Positions 16,816-29,421 of a stretch of 64,000 nt of DNA are shown here, piece by piece. The position numbers and the translations under genes are program-made. The stretch covers positions 1 to 64,000 of the forward strand of contig JAIBEZ010000024.1 in NCBI GenBank assembly GCA_019459485.1, in the 5' to 3' direction. This DNA comes from Prolixibacteraceae bacterium. Lineage in GTDB: Bacteria > Bacteroidota > Bacteroidia > Bacteroidales > Prolixibacteraceae. The notes under the pieces were generated by a model. The model saw only the letters and a program-made list of their open reading frames with translations. It did not search any database and was not told the DNA's origin. Positions within the stretch are counted from its first letter, which is position 1, and every line of letters begins with the position of its first letter.

Positions 16816-19800
16816 TTAATCTCTTGAAAATTTATCAGATTCTTTCATTTCAACCATCCGGTCATATTCATCGCGCGAACCGACAACCAAATTTTTGTAT
16901 TCTTTCAGCCCGGTTCCTGCAGGAATAAGATGTCCGCAGATAACATTTTCTTTCAATCCATCGAGATAATCCACTTTACCCTGAATTGCAGCCTCATTCA
17001 ATACCTTGGTAGTTTCCTGGAATGATGCGGCCGACAACCAGCTACGTGTTTGAAGTGCAGCACGGGTGATCCCCTGAAGGATCTGACTTGAAGTTGCAGG
17101 AATGGCATCCCTTCCTTCAGCCAGTTTTTTATCGCGACGACGAAGATTTGAATTCTCATCTCTTAACCTGCGCGAAGTAATAATCTGTCCTGGTTTCAGG
17201 CTATCCGAATCACCAGCTTCGGTTACTACTTTCTTATTATAAATCCAGTCATTTTCATGAAGGAATTCGTGTTTGTCAACAATCTGTTTTTCAAGGAAAC
17301 GAGTATCGCCCGGATCGTCAATCTCAACTTTACGCATCATCTGGCGAATAATCACCTCGTAATGTTTATCGTTGATTTTTACCCCCTGCATCCGGTAAAC
17401 ATCCTGAACTTCGTTCAAAATATATTCCTGAACAGCAGTCGGTCCTTTAATAGCAAGAATATCAGAAGGAGTAATGGCACCGTCAGAAAGAGGTGTTCCT
17501 GCACGAATATAATCGCTTTCCTGAACCAGAATCTGGCGGGACAGTGGAACCAAATAACGTTTCACTTCTCCGGTTTTTGAAGTAACCACGATCTCGCGGT
17601 TACCACGCTTGATTTTACCTAAAGAAATTTCACCGTCAATTTCAGAAACCACTGCTGGGTTTGATGGATTTCTGGCCTCAAATAACTCAGTTACACGAGG
17701 CAAACCACCAGTGATATCACCAGCTTTACCTGCTGCACGAGGAATTTTCACCAAAACAGCACCTGCTTCAACAATATCACCATCTTCAACAGCCATGTGA
17801 CCGGCTACCGGCAAGTTGTAGGTACGAATAACATCGCCCTTTTCATCCAAAATCCGGAGAGATGGGTTTTTTGTTTTATCCCTGGTTTCGATGATTACTT
17901 TTTCTTTATAACCGGTTTGTTCATCCGATTCTTCACGATAAGTAATACCATCAATTACCTGTTCAAACGAAATTTTACCCTTGAACTCAGTAATGATAAC
18001 ACCGTTATATGGATCCCATTCACAAATACGCATTCCTTTTTTCACTTCCTGACCGTTTTCAATAAACAGTTTCGATCCGTAAGGAATATTATGTGTTGAA
18101 AGTTGAATTCTTGTATTTTTATCGATGATGCGTAACTCAGCTAAACGGCTAACAACAATATAGGCTTTTCCGCCAGCTTCATTGTTTTGCTCAACAATAC
18201 GCAATTCATCAATTTCAGCAATACCATCGTATTTCGACTCGATGGTTGACTGTGTAGAAATGTTACCAGCGATACCCCCTACGTGGAAGGTACGAAGTGT
18301 CAGCTGTGTTCCTGGCTCACCGATTGACTGTGCTGCAATAACACCAACAGCCTCACCACGTTGAACCATTGTACTTCCGGCTAAGTTCAAACCATAACAT
18401 TTAGCGCAAACACCAACTTTCGATTCGCATGTCAACACGGAACGTATTTCTACGGTTTCAATTGGCGAATCTTCAATTTTATTTGCAATGTCATCCGTAA
18501 TAATTTCTCCGGAACCAACAATCAATTCGCCCGAAAGCGGATTGAAAATATCGTGCACAGTAGTACGTCCAATAATCCGTTCAAAAAGTGAAGCAACAAC
18601 TTCTTCGTTATTTTTAATTGCAGCAGCAATCAAACCACGTAAAGTTCCGCAATCTTCTTCCTGAATAATCACATCCTGGGCGACGTCAACCAAACGACGA
18701 GTCAGATAACCAGCATCAGCCGTCTTCAAAGCCGTATCTGCCAAAACTTTAAGAGCACCGTGAGTTGAAATAAAGTATTCCAAAACCGAAAGTCCTTCTT
18801 TAAAGTTTGCAAGAATCGGGTTTTCAATAATCTGAGAACCGGTCGATCCCGATTTCTGAGGTTTTGCCATCAAACCACGCATACCGCAAAGCTGACGAAT
18901 CTGCTCTTTCGATCCACGGGCTCCTGAGTCCAACATCATATATACCGAGTTGAATCCCTGACGGTCGGTGCTCAATGTTTTCATAACCGAATTGGTTAAT
19001 TTGGCATTGGCATGTGTCCAGATATCAATTACCTGATTGTAACGTTCGTTGTTCGTAATGAAACCCATGTTGTAGTTCATCATTACTTCTTCAACTTCGT
19101 TATATCCGGCATCAACAATTTCTTTTTTGTCAACAGGCACAACAACATCACTCAAGTTGAATGACAATCCACCGCGATAAGCCATGGAATAACCCAAATC
19201 CTTAATATCATCAAGGAAACGTACAGTTACAGCGTTACCAGTTTTTTTATAGATATCGGAAATGATCGTCCGAAGTGATTTTTTTGTAAGCAACTGATTG
19301 ATGTAACCAACTGTTTTTGGAACAACCTGATTGAAAATGATACGGCCAACAGATGTTTCGATGATGTGCTTGAACATGTCACCATTTTCATCCACATCTT
19401 CAACCTTCACCTTAACAATGGCATGTAAGTCGATTACATTTTCGTTATAGGCAATCACAACTTCTTCAGTCGAATAGAAAATCATTCCTTCACCACGAGC
19501 TCCCGGGCGAGGTTTGGTCATGTAGTACAGACCCAAAACCATGTCCTGAGATGGCACAGTAATAGGAGCGCCATTTGCAGGGTTCAGCAAGTTGTGTGAG
19601 GCAAGCATCAACATTTGAGCTTCAAGAACAGCAGCATTACCCAGTGGTACGTGAACAGCCATCTGGTCACCATCGAAGTCGGCGTTGAAACCGGTACAAA
19701 CGAGTGGGTGCAACTGAATAGCTTTTCCTTCAACCAATACCGGCTGGAAAGCCTGAATAGACAAACGGTGCAGCGTGGGCGCACGGTTTAGCATGACAGG

Positions 19801-21093
19801 ATGACCTTTTAATACGTTTTCCAAAATATCCCACACTACAGGATCTTTCCGGTCAACAATTTTCTTGGCTGATTTTACAGTCTTCACAATACCTCGTTCG
19901 ATCAGTTTCCTGATAATAAATGGTTTGAAAAGCTCTGCAGCCATATCTTTTGGCAAACCGCATTCGTGCAGTTTCAGCTTTGGCCCGATAACAATTACCG
20001 AACGAGCTGAATAGTCAACACGTTTACCTAACAAGTTCTGACGGAAACGACCTTGTTTCCCTTTCAAACTGTCTGATAAGGATTTTAAAGCGCGGTTATT
20101 CTCTGTTTTAACAGCATTCGATTTTCTTGAATTATCGAACAAGGAATCAACTGCTTCCTGAAGCATACGTTTTTCGTTACGCAAGATCACTTCCGGTGCT
20201 TTGATTTCGATCAATCGTTTCAAGCGGTTATTCCTGATGATTACCCTGCGGTAAAGATCATTCAAATCGGAGGTAGCAAAACGACCACCATCCAATGGAA
20301 CCAACGGACGTAAATCCGGTGGAATAACAGGAACAACTTTTACAATCATCCATTCCGGACGGTTGATATTTTTGCTGGCACGGAAAGCTTCAACAACCTG
20401 AAGGCGTTTCAAAGCTTCGTTTTTGCGTTGCTGCGAAGTTTCGGTGTTGGCTTTATGACGAAGGTCAAAAGACATTTCGTCTAATTCGAGACGTTGTAAC
20501 AACGTGTACAACGCATCGGCACCCATCCGTGCAATAAATTTATTAGGATCTTCATCATCCAGATATTGGTTTTCTTTTGGTAAAGAATCCAAAATGTCCA
20601 GATATTCTTCTTCGGTTAAGAAGTCAAGATACTTTACGCCATCCTGAGCTTTAATACCCGCATTGATGACAACATATCTTTCGTAGTAAATAATTGCATC
20701 CAATTTTTTGGTAGGTAAACCTAACAAGTACCCAATTTTATTAGGTAAAGATTTAAAATACCAAATATGTGCAACAGGAACTACCAATGAAATGTGACCC
20801 ATGCGTTCGCGGCGTACCTTTTTCTCGGTTACTTCCACACCACAACGGTCGCATACAATTCCTTTGTAACGAATACGTTTATATTTACCGCAGTGACACT
20901 CATAATCCTTAACAGGACCGAAAATTCTTTCGCAGAATAAACCGTCACGTTCGGGTTTATAAGTTCGGTAATTTATCGTTTCAGGTTTCAATACTTCACC
21001 GTGAGAACGTTCGAGAACTTCTTCAGGCGAAGCCAGACTGATACCAATTTTGGCAAAGCTACTTTTAACTTTATTGTCTTTTCTGAATGCCAT
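16816..21093 (-). CDS. rpoC: DNA-directed RNA polymerase subunit beta'
   Basis: The catalytic largest subunit, 1425 residues. Visible are the N-terminal zinc site (Cys66, Cys68, Cys81, Cys84), the Mg2+-binding NADFDGD (470-476), and a second zinc site around [13 protein letters not shown]. The bridge/trigger helix region follows in [25 protein letters not shown]. It follows rpoB after 58 bp. No truncation or insertion stands out. Confidence 0.99.
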   Translation of the reverse strand: MAFRKDNKVKSSFAKIGISLASPEEVLERSHGEVLKPETINYRTYKPERDGLFCERIFGPVKDYECHCGKYKRIRYKGIVCDRCGVEVTEKKVRRERMGHISLVVPVAHIWYFKSLPNKIGYLLGLPTKKLDAIIYYERYVVINAGIKAQDGVKYLDFLTEEEYLDILDSLPKENQYLDDEDPNKFIARMGADALYTLLQRLELDEMSFDLRHKANTETSQQRKNEALKRLQVVEAFRASKNINRPEWMIVKVVPVIPPDLRPLVPLDGGRFATSDLNDLYRRVIIRNNRLKRLIEIKAPEVILRNEKRMLQEAVDSLFDNSRKSNAVKTENNRALKSLSDSLKGKQGRFRQNLLGKRVDYSARSVIVIGPKLKLHECGLPKDMAAELFKPFIIRKLIERGIVKTVKSAKKIVDRKDPVVWDILENVLKGHPVMLNRAPTLHRLSIQAFQPVLVEGKAIQLHPLVCTGFNADFDGDQMAVHVPLGNAAVLEAQMLMLASHNLLNPANGAPITVPSQDMVLGLYYMTKPRPGARGEGMIFYSTEEVVIAYNENVIDLHAIVKVKVEDVDENGDMFKHIIETSVGRIIFNQVVPKTVGYINQLLTKKSLRTIISDIYKKTGNAVTVRFLDDIKDLGYSMAYRGGLSFNLSDVVVPVDKKEIVDAGYNEVEEVMMNYNMGFITNNERYNQVIDIWTHANAKLTNSVMKTLSTDRQGFNSVYMMLDSGARGSKEQIRQLCGMRGLMAKPQKSGSTGSQIIENPILANFKEGLSVLEYFISTHGALKVLADTALKTADAGYLTRRLVDVAQDVIIQEEDCGTLRGLIAAAIKNNEEVVASLFERIIGRTTVHDIFNPLSGELIVGSGEIITDDIANKIEDSPIETVEIRSVLTCESKVGVCAKCYGLNLAGSTMVQRGEAVGVIAAQSIGEPGTQLTLRTFHVGGIAGNISTQSTIESKYDGIAEIDELRIVEQNNEAGGKAYIVVSRLAELRIIDKNTRIQLSTHNIPYGSKLFIENGQEVKKGMRICEWDPYNGVIITEFKGKISFEQVIDGITYREESDEQTGYKEKVIIETRDKTKNPSLRILDEKGDVIRTYNLPVAGHMAVEDGDIVEAGAVLVKIPRAAGKAGDITGGLPRVTELFEARNPSNPAVVSEIDGEISLGKIKRGNREIVVTSKTGEVKRYLVPLSRQILVQESDYIRAGTPLSDGAITPSDILAIKGPTAVQEYILNEVQDVYRMQGVKINDKHYEVIIRQMMRKVEIDDPGDTRFLEKQIVDKHEFLHENDWIYNKKVVTEAGDSDSLKPGQIITSRRLRDENSNLRRRDKKLAEGRDAIPATSSQILQGITRAALQTRSWLSAASFQETTKVLNEAAIQGKVDYLDGLKENVICGHLIPAGTGLKEYKNLVVGSRDEYDRMVEMKESDKFSRD

Positions 21094-21151
21094 ATATCGA
21101 TGGTTATTTTATCAAGTTTATATCAGAAAAATCAAACTGATTTCTCTCTTA

Positions 21152-24100
21152 TTAATCCAGGTTAACACTCAAACCAAGACCACGTAATTCGTGCAGCAAT
21201 ACGTTCAATGATTCAGGAATACCGGCAGCTGGCATTGGTTCTCCCTTAACAATGGCTTCGTAAGCTTTAGCTCTACCTAATACGTCATCCGATTTCACAG
21301 TAAGGATTTCCTGAAGAATATTAGATGCACCGAATGCTTCGAGTGCCCAAACCTCCATTTCTCCAAAACGCTGACCTCCAAACTGAGCTTTACCTCCCAG
21401 TGGCTGTTGCGTAATCAAAGAATATGGTCCGATTGAACGGGCATGCATCTTATCTTCAACCATGTGACCCAATTTTAACATGTAGATGATACCTACAGTT
21501 GCTGGTTGGTCAAATGGCTCACCTGTACCCCCATCGCGCAAATATGTTTTACCATAACGAGGAATACCAGCCTGATCGGTATATTCACAAACCTGATCAA
21601 GAGTTGCACCATCAAAAATAGGAGTAGCAAATTTTAATCCCAGTTCTTTTCCGGCCCAAGCCAAAACAGTCTCGTAAATCTGACCAAGGTTCATACGAGA
21701 AGGTACACCCAGCGGATTCAGAACAATATCAACAGGAGTTCCATCTTCAAGGAATGGCATATCTTCGTCGCGAACAATACGCGATACAATACCCTTGTTT
21801 CCGTGACGTCCGGCCATTTTATCACCAATCTGCAGTTTACGTTTTTTAGCCACATAAACTTTAGCTAACTGAATGATACCTGCAGGAAGTTCGTCTCCAA
21901 TGGTAACATTGTAACGTTTCCTTTTCGATACTGCTTCCAGTTCTTTATGCTTCATGATGTAATTGTTGATAAGCGCGAAAATCATGTCGTTCTTATCTTT
22001 ATCTGTCGTCCATTTGGTTGGATTTATCGTCAGATAATCAATTTCCTGAAGTTGTTTTAACGTGAATTTGATTCCTTTACCAATGATGTCACCACCATAA
22101 TAATCTTTTACACCCTGGCTGGTTTTACCATTCACCAAAGTGAACAGTTTATCTTCCAGTTTGGCGCGTAATCCTGAAGCATGACGATCAAATTCTTCAT
22201 CGATAGAATCGAGAAGCGGTTTGGTGGCCATCTTGCCTTTTTTATCTTTTACTACCCGTGAGAATAGTTTTTTATCGATAATAGTTCCGTTCAATGAAGG
22301 AGAAGCCTTTAATGAAGCATCTTTCACATCACCAGCTTTATCACCAAAAATTGCACGAAGCAGTTTTTCTTCCGGAGAAGGATCCGATTCACCTTTTGGA
22401 GTAATCTTTCCAATCAGGATATCACCAGGTTTTACAACGGCCCCAACACGGATTAATCCGTTTTCGTCCAGATTTTTGGTAGCTTCTTCACTTACGTTTG
22501 GAATATCAGAGGTAAATTCTTCAACACCACGTTTGGTATCGCGAACTTCCAATGCGTATTCGTCAACATGTATTGAAGTGAAAACGTCTTCCCGAACTAC
22601 ACGTTCAGAAATAACGATAGCATCCTCATAATTATAACCCTGCCATGGCATGAACGCCACTTTCAGGTTACGTCCCAAAGCAAGTTCCCCACCCTGAGTA
22701 GCATAACCTTCGGTTAAAACCTGACCTTTTGTTACCCGATCGCCTTTAAACACAATCGGTTTCAAATCAACCACAGTTCCCTGATTGGTCTTTTGAAATT
22801 TCGAAATCCGGTAACTTACAATTTCAGGATCGAAACTAACAAACCTTTCTTCATCTGTTTTATCGTAACGAATCTGAATTTCGTCAGCATCTACAAATTC
22901 AACGACACCACTATCTTCAGCAACAACCAGTACACGAGAGTCTGTCGCAGCGCGGGCTTCAAGTCCAGTTCCAACAATAGGAGCCTCTGGTCTGAGAAGC
23001 GGAACTGCCTGACGCATCATGTTTGATCCCATCAAAGCGCGGTTCGCATCATCATGCTCAAGGAAGGTAATCAACGACGCCGCAACGGATGCAATCTGGT
23101 TAGGGCCAACGTCCATCATATTTACATCAGCTTTTGGAACAATCGGATAATCACCATCTAAACGGGATTTAACACGCTGATTGATGAAGTTTCCTTCATT
23201 ATCAATAGGTGCATTGGCCTGAGCTATAATTTTACTTTCTTCTTCCTCGGCAGTAAGATAAACTACACCGGTATCAGAAAGGTCAACTTTACCATTTTCA
23301 ACTTTACGGTAAGGTGTCGAAATAAAACCCAAATCAGTCACTTTGGCAAACACGCAGAGCGACGAAATCAGCCCGATGTTTGGACCTTCAGGCGTTTCAA
23401 TCGGGCACAGACGACCGTAATGCGTATAGTGAACGTCACGAACCTCGAAACCAGCTCTTTCACGAGAAAGACCGCCAGGCCCCAAGGCTGACATACGACG
23501 CTTGTGAGTCATCTCAGCCAATGGATTGGTTTGATCCATGAACTGCGATAAAGCATTTGTGCCAAAGAAGGAGTTAATAACCGACGAAAGGGTTTTTGAA
23601 TTGATCAGGTCGATTGGAGTGAATACCTCGTTATCGCGTACATTCATACGTTCACGAATAGTACGAGCCATACGAGCTAGACCTACACCAAACTGATTAT
23701 ACATCTGTTCGCCAACTGTACGAACACGACGGTTACTTAAGTGGTCAATATCGTCAACATCGGTTTTCGAGTTAACGAGCTTTATCAGATATTTAATAAT
23801 TTCAATAATATCTTCTTTCGTCAAAACCTGAACACCCATTTCAATATTAAGGTTCAGCTTTTTATTGATCCTGTAACGACCAACTTCTCCCAAATCATAC
23901 CTTTTTTCTGAGAAGAAAAGTTTGTCAATGACATCACGGGCTGTAGCATCATCCGGTGGTTCTGCATTACGCAACTGACGGTAAATATGCAGTACAGCTT
24001 CTTTCTCCGAGTTACATGGATCTTTTTGAAGTGTATTGTAAATAATTGCAAAATCCTGTAAATTCTGATCTTCTTTGTGCAATAAAATAGTTTTGGCACC

Positions 24101-24964
24101 AGAATCTACAATTTCGTCAATATGGTCATTTTCGATTATAGTTTCGCGGTCGATTACTACTTCGTTACGTTCGATGGATACCACTTCACCGGTATCTTCA
24201 TCCACGAAATCTTCCACCCAGGTTTTAAGCACACGGGCAGCAAGTTTACGACCTACGATTTTCTTTAAACCAGATTTTGATACTTTAATTTCATCAGCAA
24301 GGTCGAAAATTTCAAGAATATCCTTGTCACTTTCAAAACCAATTGCACGAAGCAAAGTGGTTACTGGTAATTTTTTCTTACGATCGATATAGGCAAACAT
24401 GACACTGTTAATGTCAGTCGCGAATTCGATCCATGATCCTTTAAAAGGAATAATCCTGGCTGAATAAAGTTTAGTACCGTTGGCATGCATACTTTGGCCG
24501 AAGAATACTCCGGGAGAACGATGCAACTGTGAAACAACAACACGCTCAGCTCCGTTAATAACAAATGTACCTCTAGGGGTCATATACGGAACCGTACCCA
24601 AATATACGTCCTGAACTACAGTGTCAAAATCTTCATGTTCCGGATCGGTACAATACAATTTCAATTTAGCCTTTAATGGAACACTAAACGTTAAACCGCG
24701 TTCGATACATTCATCAATAGAATAACGCGGCGGATCAACCGAATAGTCAACATATTCAAGGACAAAATTATTTCTGGTATCGGTTATTGGGAAATTTTCT
24801 TCAAAGACTTTATATAATCCTTCATCTTTACGTTGATCAGGCGTTGTACCTAATTGAAAGAATTCAATAAAAGATTTTATTTGAACTTCAAGGAAGTCCG
24901 GATAATCAAAGACGGTTTTTGTTGAAGAAAAGCTAATCCTCTGGTTTTCAATTTTTACTGACAT
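21152..24964 (-). CDS. rpoB: DNA-directed RNA polymerase subunit beta
   Basis: The 1270-residue beta subunit. The rifampicin-binding cluster reads [20 protein letters not shown] followed by [16 protein letters not shown]. The residues whose substitution usually gives resistance (the Gln, Asp, His and Ser equivalents of E. coli 513, 516, 526 and 531) are all wild type, so the protein looks rifampicin-sensitive. This is notable because arr is encoded nearby. A hairpin sits between rplL and rpoB (25004-25039). Confidence 0.99.
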   Translation of the reverse strand: MSVKIENQRISFSSTKTVFDYPDFLEVQIKSFIEFFQLGTTPDQRKDEGLYKVFEENFPITDTRNNFVLEYVDYSVDPPRYSIDECIERGLTFSVPLKAKLKLYCTDPEHEDFDTVVQDVYLGTVPYMTPRGTFVINGAERVVVSQLHRSPGVFFGQSMHANGTKLYSARIIPFKGSWIEFATDINSVMFAYIDRKKKLPVTTLLRAIGFESDKDILEIFDLADEIKVSKSGLKKIVGRKLAARVLKTWVEDFVDEDTGEVVSIERNEVVIDRETIIENDHIDEIVDSGAKTILLHKEDQNLQDFAIIYNTLQKDPCNSEKEAVLHIYRQLRNAEPPDDATARDVIDKLFFSEKRYDLGEVGRYRINKKLNLNIEMGVQVLTKEDIIEIIKYLIKLVNSKTDVDDIDHLSNRRVRTVGEQMYNQFGVGLARMARTIRERMNVRDNEVFTPIDLINSKTLSSVINSFFGTNALSQFMDQTNPLAEMTHKRRMSALGPGGLSRERAGFEVRDVHYTHYGRLCPIETPEGPNIGLISSLCVFAKVTDLGFISTPYRKVENGKVDLSDTGVVYLTAEEEESKIIAQANAPIDNEGNFINQRVKSRLDGDYPIVPKADVNMMDVGPNQIASVAASLITFLEHDDANRALMGSNMMRQAVPLLRPEAPIVGTGLEARAATDSRVLVVAEDSGVVEFVDADEIQIRYDKTDEERFVSFDPEIVSYRISKFQKTNQGTVVDLKPIVFKGDRVTKGQVLTEGYATQGGELALGRNLKVAFMPWQGYNYEDAIVISERVVREDVFTSIHVDEYALEVRDTKRGVEEFTSDIPNVSEEATKNLDENGLIRVGAVVKPGDILIGKITPKGESDPSPEEKLLRAIFGDKAGDVKDASLKASPSLNGTIIDKKLFSRVVKDKKGKMATKPLLDSIDEEFDRHASGLRAKLEDKLFTLVNGKTSQGVKDYYGGDIIGKGIKFTLKQLQEIDYLTINPTKWTTDKDKNDMIFALINNYIMKHKELEAVSKRKRYNVTIGDELPAGIIQLAKVYVAKKRKLQIGDKMAGRHGNKGIVSRIVRDEDMPFLEDGTPVDIVLNPLGVPSRMNLGQIYETVLAWAGKELGLKFATPIFDGATLDQVCEYTDQAGIPRYGKTYLRDGGTGEPFDQPATVGIIYMLKLGHMVEDKMHARSIGPYSLITQQPLGGKAQFGGQRFGEMEVWALEAFGASNILQEILTVKSDDVLGRAKAYEAIVKGEPMPAAGIPESLNVLLHELRGLGLSVNLD

Positions 24965-25003
24965 CTATCTATGTGAATTAATTGAACTTAAAAGATAAAT
25001 ATA

Positions 25004-25039
25004 CAAAAAGGCATAGAACCCCACGAAAGTGAGGTTCTA
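25004..25039 (-). terminator. Hairpin between rplL and rpoB, likely partial terminator or processing site
   Basis: Stem TAGAACC/GGTTCTA plus CAC/GTG around a 4-nt loop, with one mismatch, followed on the minus strand by GCCTTTTTG. The position matches that of the attenuator that lowers rpoBC relative to ribosomal-protein expression in Escherichia coli. The function here is inferred. Confidence 0.6.
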
Positions 25040-25074
25040 AACCATATCAACCTAAAAATAAGGTCGTAAGACTT

Positions 25075-25452
25075 TTATTTAAGTTCAACTTCAGCTCCAG
25101 CTTCTTCTAATTGAGTTTTTAACGCTTCAGCCTCATCTTTAGAAACTTTTTCTTTTACTGCTTTTGGAGCAGCATCAACTACTTCTTTAGCTTCTTTCAG
25201 ACCAAGACCAGTTAACTCTTTAACCAATTTAACTACAGCCAATTTTGACTGACCAGCTGCTTTCAGAATAACATCGAATTCAGTTTGAACAGCAGCTTCC
25301 ACTTCTTCAGCAGGGCCAGCAGCAGCGGCAACAGCAACAGCTGCAGCAGCAGGTTCAATACCATATTCCGATTTTAAAATTCCGGCTAATTCATTTACTT
25401 CTTTTACAGTTAAGTTTACTAACTCTTCCGCAAGTGCTTTTAAATCTGCCAT
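25075..25452 (-). CDS. rplL: 50S ribosomal protein L7/L12
   Basis: 125 residues with an N-terminal dimerisation helix, an Ala-rich hinge ([17 protein letters not shown], about 36-52) and the C-terminal factor-binding domain ending in [15 protein letters not shown]. It forms the ribosomal stalk with L10, encoded 37 bp upstream. Confidence 0.98.
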   Translation of the reverse strand: MADLKALAEELVNLTVKEVNELAGILKSEYGIEPAAAAVAVAAAAGPAEEVEAAVQTEFDVILKAAGQSKLAVVKLVKELTGLGLKEAKEVVDAAPKAVKEKVSKDEAEALKTQLEEAGAEVELK

Positions 25453-25489
25453 TTCGATAATAATTTTTAATATAATTTTATAACTAACT

Positions 25490-26008
25490 TTATTCTCTTT
25501 CTCCTAATGTCTTCAAAACTCCATGGATAATATTTCCACCCGACTGCAGACCACCCAATACGTTTTTCATTGGTGATTGTAACAATCCGATTAATTCGCC
25601 AAGAAGTTCATTTTTAGACTTAACTGATATCAACGCATCCAATTGGTTTTCACCAACATAAATTGACTCCTGAACATAGGCACCTTTCAATATTGGCTTT
25701 TTATGTTTTTTCTTGAAGTCTTTAATTAATTTTGCGGGAACATTAGCGTTCTCACAAAACATGACGGATGTATTGCCTTTTAGTACTCCATAAAGTTCCT
25801 GAGCATCTTTATTTGATGCTTCCATTGCTTTACGTAATAGGGTATTCTTTACTACAACCAATTTTACTTCCTGCTTGTTACATAAACGCCTTAATTTACT
25901 TGTATCTTCAGCGTTTAAGTTTTCAATATCAGTCAAATAAAAATGAGTAGAAGAATTGATCTGTTCTGTAAGATGACCGATAACTTCGTATTTTTCTGAT
26001 TTTTTCAT
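25490..26008 (-). CDS. rplJ: 50S ribosomal protein L10
   Basis: 172 residues. This is the stalk base protein that binds 23S rRNA and L7/L12 dimers. The N-terminal [22 protein letters not shown] and the [11 protein letters not shown] segment are typical. It lies 5 bp after rplA in the rplKAJL run. Confidence 0.97.
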   Translation of the reverse strand: MKKSEKYEVIGHLTEQINSSTHFYLTDIENLNAEDTSKLRRLCNKQEVKLVVVKNTLLRKAMEASNKDAQELYGVLKGNTSVMFCENANVPAKLIKDFKKKHKKPILKGAYVQESIYVGENQLDALISVKSKNELLGELIGLLQSPMKNVLGGLQSGGNIIHGVLKTLGERE

Positions 26009-26013
26009 ATCAT

Positions 26014-26712
26014 TTACTTTTCAGAGACAGACTTAGGTTCAACTTGTATACCAGGACTCATAGTACTAGACACAAAGATACTTTTAACATATGTACCTTT
26101 TGCTGCAGATGGTTTCAGTTTGATTAAGGTATTAACAAATTCGGTGGCATTTTCTACAATCTTTTCCGGGGTAAATGAAACTTTACCAATTGAAGTGTGA
26201 ACAATACCAAACTTATCTACTTTAAAGTCAATCTTACCAGCTTTTACTTCAGCAACAGCTTTTCCTATTTCCATTGTAACTGTACCACTTTTAGGGTTAG
26301 GCATCAACCCACGAGGACCTAAAATACGTCCAAGAGCCCCAACTTTACCCATTACAGGTGGCATAGTAATAATCACATCTATATCGGTCCAACCTCCTTT
26401 TATTTTTTCAACAAATTCATCGAGACCAACATAATCAGCTCCATCATCTTTAGCTTCCTGCTCTTTATCAGGAGTAACCAAGGCCAACACACGTACTTCT
26501 TTACCAGTACCATGAGGTAAAGTAACCACGCCTCTAACCATCTGATTTGCTTTTCTTGGATCAACACCAAGACGAACATCAATATCTACCGAAGCGTCAA
26601 ACTTTGTAAAAGTAATTTCTTTTACAAGTGATGCAGCTTCTTTAAGAGTATGGATTTTCCCCTTTTCGAGTTTCACCAGAGCAAGCTTTTTATTCTTTGT
26701 AATTCTGCCCAT
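26014..26712 (-). CDS. rplA: 50S ribosomal protein L1
   Basis: 232 residues, the normal length. The conserved [16 protein letters not shown] signature is at about residues 130-145. L1 binds 23S rRNA at the E-site stalk and in many bacteria represses its own L11-L1 mRNA. It is 14 bp downstream of rplK. Confidence 0.98.
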   Translation of the reverse strand: MGRITKNKKLALVKLEKGKIHTLKEAASLVKEITFTKFDASVDIDVRLGVDPRKANQMVRGVVTLPHGTGKEVRVLALVTPDKEQEAKDDGADYVGLDEFVEKIKGGWTDIDVIITMPPVMGKVGALGRILGPRGLMPNPKSGTVTMEIGKAVAEVKAGKIDFKVDKFGIVHTSIGKVSFTPEKIVENATEFVNTLIKLKPSAAKGTYVKSIFVSSTMSPGIQVEPKSVSEK

Positions 26713-26726
26713 TTTTGTATTTTTTA

Positions 26727-27170
26727 TTAGTTTGTAGATGGGCGTTCGCCTTCAACAGTGATACCCATACTTCTGGCAGTACCAGCTACCATGCTGATAG
26801 CTGCATCAAGTGTGAAACAATTAAGGTCTTCAAATTTGATTTCAGCGATCGCCTTTACTTGTTCCCAGCTTACAGAGCCAACTTTATTAACGTGTGGTTC
26901 TGCAGAACCTTTCTTCACCTTCGCAGCTTCGATAAGTTGCACGGCTACTGGGGGTTGTTTAATTACAAAATCAAACGATTTATCTGCATAAACAGTTATA
27001 ACAACTGGTAACACCTTTCCTGGAAGGTCTTGTGTTCTGGCGTTAAACTGTTTGCAAAATTGCATGATGTTTACCCCTTTAGAACCTAATGCTGGGCCTA
27101 TCGGAGGTGAAGGGTTAGCAGCACCCCCCTTTACTTGCAATTTAATTAATCCAGCAATTTCTTTAGCCAT
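26727..27170 (-). CDS. rplK: 50S ribosomal protein L11
   Basis: 147 residues. The N-terminal proline-rich [20 protein letters not shown] and the C-terminal RNA-binding domain ending SMGITVEG are canonical. L11 forms part of the GTPase-associated centre and is needed for RelA activation by stalled ribosomes; a RelA/SpoT enzyme is encoded at 59434. Confidence 0.98.
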   Translation of the reverse strand: MAKEIAGLIKLQVKGGAANPSPPIGPALGSKGVNIMQFCKQFNARTQDLPGKVLPVVITVYADKSFDFVIKQPPVAVQLIEAAKVKKGSAEPHVNKVGSVSWEQVKAIAEIKFEDLNCFTLDAAISMVAGTARSMGITVEGERPSTN

Positions 27171-27192
27171 AATAAAATCGATAAATGATTTA

Positions 27193-27741
27193 TTACTCCT
27201 TTTCTACTTGCATAAAGCTAAGCTCCAAAGGAGTTTTTCGTCCAAAAATTTTGACCATTACTTCAAGCTTTTTCTTTTCCTCATTGATTTTTTCAATGAT
27301 TCCATTGAAGCCGTTAAATGGCCCGTCAATAACTTTCACAGTTTCACCAACCACATAAGGAATGTTCATCTCCTCACCGGCTGCAGCCATTTCATCTACC
27401 CGACCAAGGATCCGGTTTACTTCTGACTGCCTCATCGGGACAGGTTCTCCGCCTTTGGTATCTCCCAGGAAGCCAATAATATTGGGGACACTTCTAAGCA
27501 TATGGGGAATCTCTCCTGCCAGACATGCTTCAACTAAAACATAGCCTGGAAAGAAATTTCTTTCTTTACTGATTTTTTTTCCGTTTCGAATCTGGTAAAT
27601 TTTTTCCTGAGGAATCAAAACCTGTGAAATAAAATCCTGGAGACCAGCATTTGCAATCTCGTTTTCAATATATTCTTTGACTTTCTTCTCTTTTCCTCCA
27701 ATTGCCCGAAGAACATACCATTTTTTTACGTTTTCGCTCAT
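27193..27741 (-). CDS. nusG: Transcription termination/antitermination protein NusG
   Basis: 182 residues with an N-terminal NGN domain ([20 protein letters not shown], then [10 protein letters not shown]) and a C-terminal KOW domain ([18 protein letters not shown]). It couples RNA polymerase to the ribosome or Rho. It sits in the canonical secE-nusG-rplK order. Confidence 0.97.
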   Translation of the reverse strand: MSENVKKWYVLRAIGGKEKKVKEYIENEIANAGLQDFISQVLIPQEKIYQIRNGKKISKERNFFPGYVLVEACLAGEIPHMLRSVPNIIGFLGDTKGGEPVPMRQSEVNRILGRVDEMAAAGEEMNIPYVVGETVKVIDGPFNGFNGIIEKINEEKKKLEVMVKIFGRKTPLELSFMQVEKE

Positions 27742-27760
27742 GTTGTACTCCTAATAGGAA

Positions 27761-27952
27761 TTAATAAAATAAACTGTACACAAAGCTCATAATGTTTTCA
27801 AAAGAGAAGTCCATTACGAAAACTATAAGTGCTATTATAAAGGAAGCAACCATTACTATGAAAGCGCTATTCTGCAATTCTTTAAATGTAGGCCAGGAAA
27901 CTTTATGAACAAGCTCATTATAAGCTTCTTCGAAATAGATTTTAAGTTTCAT
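27761..27952 (-). CDS. secE: Preprotein translocase subunit SecE
   Basis: 63 residues with the amphipathic YFEEAYNELVHKVSWPTFKELQ segment followed by a single membrane helix (VMVASFIIALIVFVMDF). It is the short SecE form typical of most bacteria and lies 19 bp before nusG. Confidence 0.93.
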   Translation of the reverse strand: MKLKIYFEEAYNELVHKVSWPTFKELQNSAFIVMVASFIIALIVFVMDFSFENIMSFVYSLFY

Positions 27953-27975
27953 TTTTTTTAGTAAAATATAATTTG

Positions 27976-28050
27976 TACGGATGGTAAGGTTCGAACTTAC
28001 TTTGCACCTTAATTTAATATAAACAAAACTCCCAACCGAGTTTCATCCGT
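27976..28050 (-). other. tRNA-like element without a usable anticodon arm, in the tRNA-Trp slot
   Basis: On the minus strand (28050 to 27976, 75 nt) a tRNA cloverleaf can be drawn: acceptor ACGGATG/CATCCGT (7/7), D stem ACTC/GAGT around GGTTGG, and T arm GTAAG-TTCGAAC-CTTAC (5/5), with A as discriminator. The 26 nt left for the anticodon arm plus variable loop are AT-rich. The best 5-bp stem has a mismatch, the loop lacks U33, and no CCA anticodon exists. In many Bacteroidota tRNA-Trp sits here between tuf and secE. It may be a relic, or a tRNA-shaped processing signal. Confidence 0.5.
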
Positions 28051-28084
28051 AAAGAGTTCCGGTTTAAAATGGCCGGAACTCTTT
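28051..28084 (-). terminator. Strong hairpin after tuf
   Basis: A perfect 12-bp stem AAAGAGTTCCGG/CCGGAACTCTTT with a 10-nt loop, 24 bp after the tuf stop codon and directly against the tRNA-like element. No T run follows on the minus strand, so it may be an RNA stabiliser or processing site rather than a full terminator. Confidence 0.5.
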
Positions 28085-28108
28085 TACAGAATATTTTTTA
28101 GTCAGTAA

Positions 28109-29296
28109 TTACGAAACAATTTCAGTAACCTGTCCTGCACCTACGGTACGGCCACCTTCGCGGATAGCGAAACGAAGACCAATATTAAGGGCTACCGGAT
28201 AAATCAACTGAACTTCAATTGAAACGTTATCACCTGGAAGTACCATTTCGCGTCCTTCTGGCAAGTGGATTTCACCTGTTACGTCCAAAGTACGTAAATA
28301 GAATTGCGGACGATATCTGTTGTGGAATGGAGTGTGACGTCCACCTTCTTCTTTTTTCAGGATATAAACCTCAGCTTTGAAAGTTGTATGAGGAGTAATT
28401 GAACCCGGTTTTGCGAGAATTTGTCCACGTTTGATTTCTTTTTTGTCAACACCACGCAACAACAAACCTACGTTGTCACCAGCCTGACCATCATCCAAAA
28501 TCTTACGGAACATTTCAACACCTGTACAAACAGTCTTACGACCTTCTGCACCAAGACCAATCAACTGCAATTCGTCGCCAGTATGAACAAGTCCGGTTTC
28601 GATACGACCTGTTGCTACAGTACCACGACCTGTGATCGAGAATACGTCTTCAACCGGCATAAGGAAAGGTTTATCAATGTCACGTGGAGGAAGTGGAATC
28701 CAGGTATCAACAGCTTCCATTAATTCCAATACTTTTTCTTCCCATTGTGGTTCACCGTTCAATGCTCCAAGGGCAGAACCCATGATAACTGGTGAGTTAT
28801 CTCCGTCGAAACCGTAGAATGTCAACAGTTCGCGGATTTCCATTTCAACAAGTTCGAGGATTTCGGGATCGTCAACCATGTCAACTTTGTTCATGAAAAC
28901 AACCAATTTTGGTACGTTTACCTGACGAGCCAACAGGATGTGTTCACGAGTCTGTGGCATTGGACCATCAGTTGCAGCAACTACAATGATAGCTCCGTCC
29001 ATCTGAGCAGCACCGGTAACCATGTTTTTCACATAGTCGGCGTGACCAGGACAGTCAACGTGTGCGTAGTGACGAGTCGCTGTTTCGTACTCAACGTGAG
29101 CGGTGTTAATTGTAATACCACGCTCTTTTTCTTCAGGAGCACTGTCGATTGATTCAAATGATTTAATTTCGCAATAACCTTTTTTTGCCAATACCATAGT
29201 AATAGCGGCAGTCAAAGTAGTCTTGCCATGGTCAACGTGGCCGATAGTACCAATGTTGACATGGTCTTTGTCCCTGTTAAATTTTGCTTTAGCCAT
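28109..29296 (-). CDS. tuf: Elongation factor Tu
   Basis: The 395-residue GTPase that brings aminoacyl-tRNA to the ribosome. Motifs are GHVDHGKT (G1), DCPGHADY (G3) and MNKVDMVDD (G4). The C-terminal [10 protein letters not shown] is normal. It lies directly behind the Thr-Tyr-Gly-Thr tRNA cluster, the same order as around tufB in Escherichia coli. Confidence 0.99.
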   Translation of the reverse strand: MAKAKFNRDKDHVNIGTIGHVDHGKTTLTAAITMVLAKKGYCEIKSFESIDSAPEEKERGITINTAHVEYETATRHYAHVDCPGHADYVKNMVTGAAQMDGAIIVVAATDGPMPQTREHILLARQVNVPKLVVFMNKVDMVDDPEILELVEMEIRELLTFYGFDGDNSPVIMGSALGALNGEPQWEEKVLELMEAVDTWIPLPPRDIDKPFLMPVEDVFSITGRGTVATGRIETGLVHTGDELQLIGLGAEGRKTVCTGVEMFRKILDDGQAGDNVGLLLRGVDKKEIKRGQILAKPGSITPHTTFKAEVYILKKEEGGRHTPFHNRYRPQFYLRTLDVTGEIHLPEGREMVLPGDNVSIEVQLIYPVALNIGLRFAIREGGRTVGAGQVTEIVS

Positions 29297-29336
29297 AATT
29301 GTAATAATTTTAAATTATCATTTTAAACTTTCATCG

Positions 29337-29408
29337 AGCCAATGATGAGAATTGAACTCATGACCTCTTCCTTACCAAGGAAGCGCTCTACCCCTGAGCT
29401 ACACCGGC
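29337..29408 (-). tRNA. tRNA-Thr (GGT anticodon)
   Basis: The 72-nt cloverleaf on the minus strand has acceptor GCCGGTG/CATTGGC, D arm GCTCAGGGGTAGAGC and anticodon loop TTGGTAA, giving GGT. The T arm has loop TTCAATT. CCA is not encoded. It is the last tRNA before tuf. Confidence 0.93.
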
Positions 29409-29421
29409 AACTTTTATTTTG

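Noticed and set aside
23461-23560. Rifampicin-resistance mutation in rpoB
   Set aside because: The positions read as wild type in the translated cluster.
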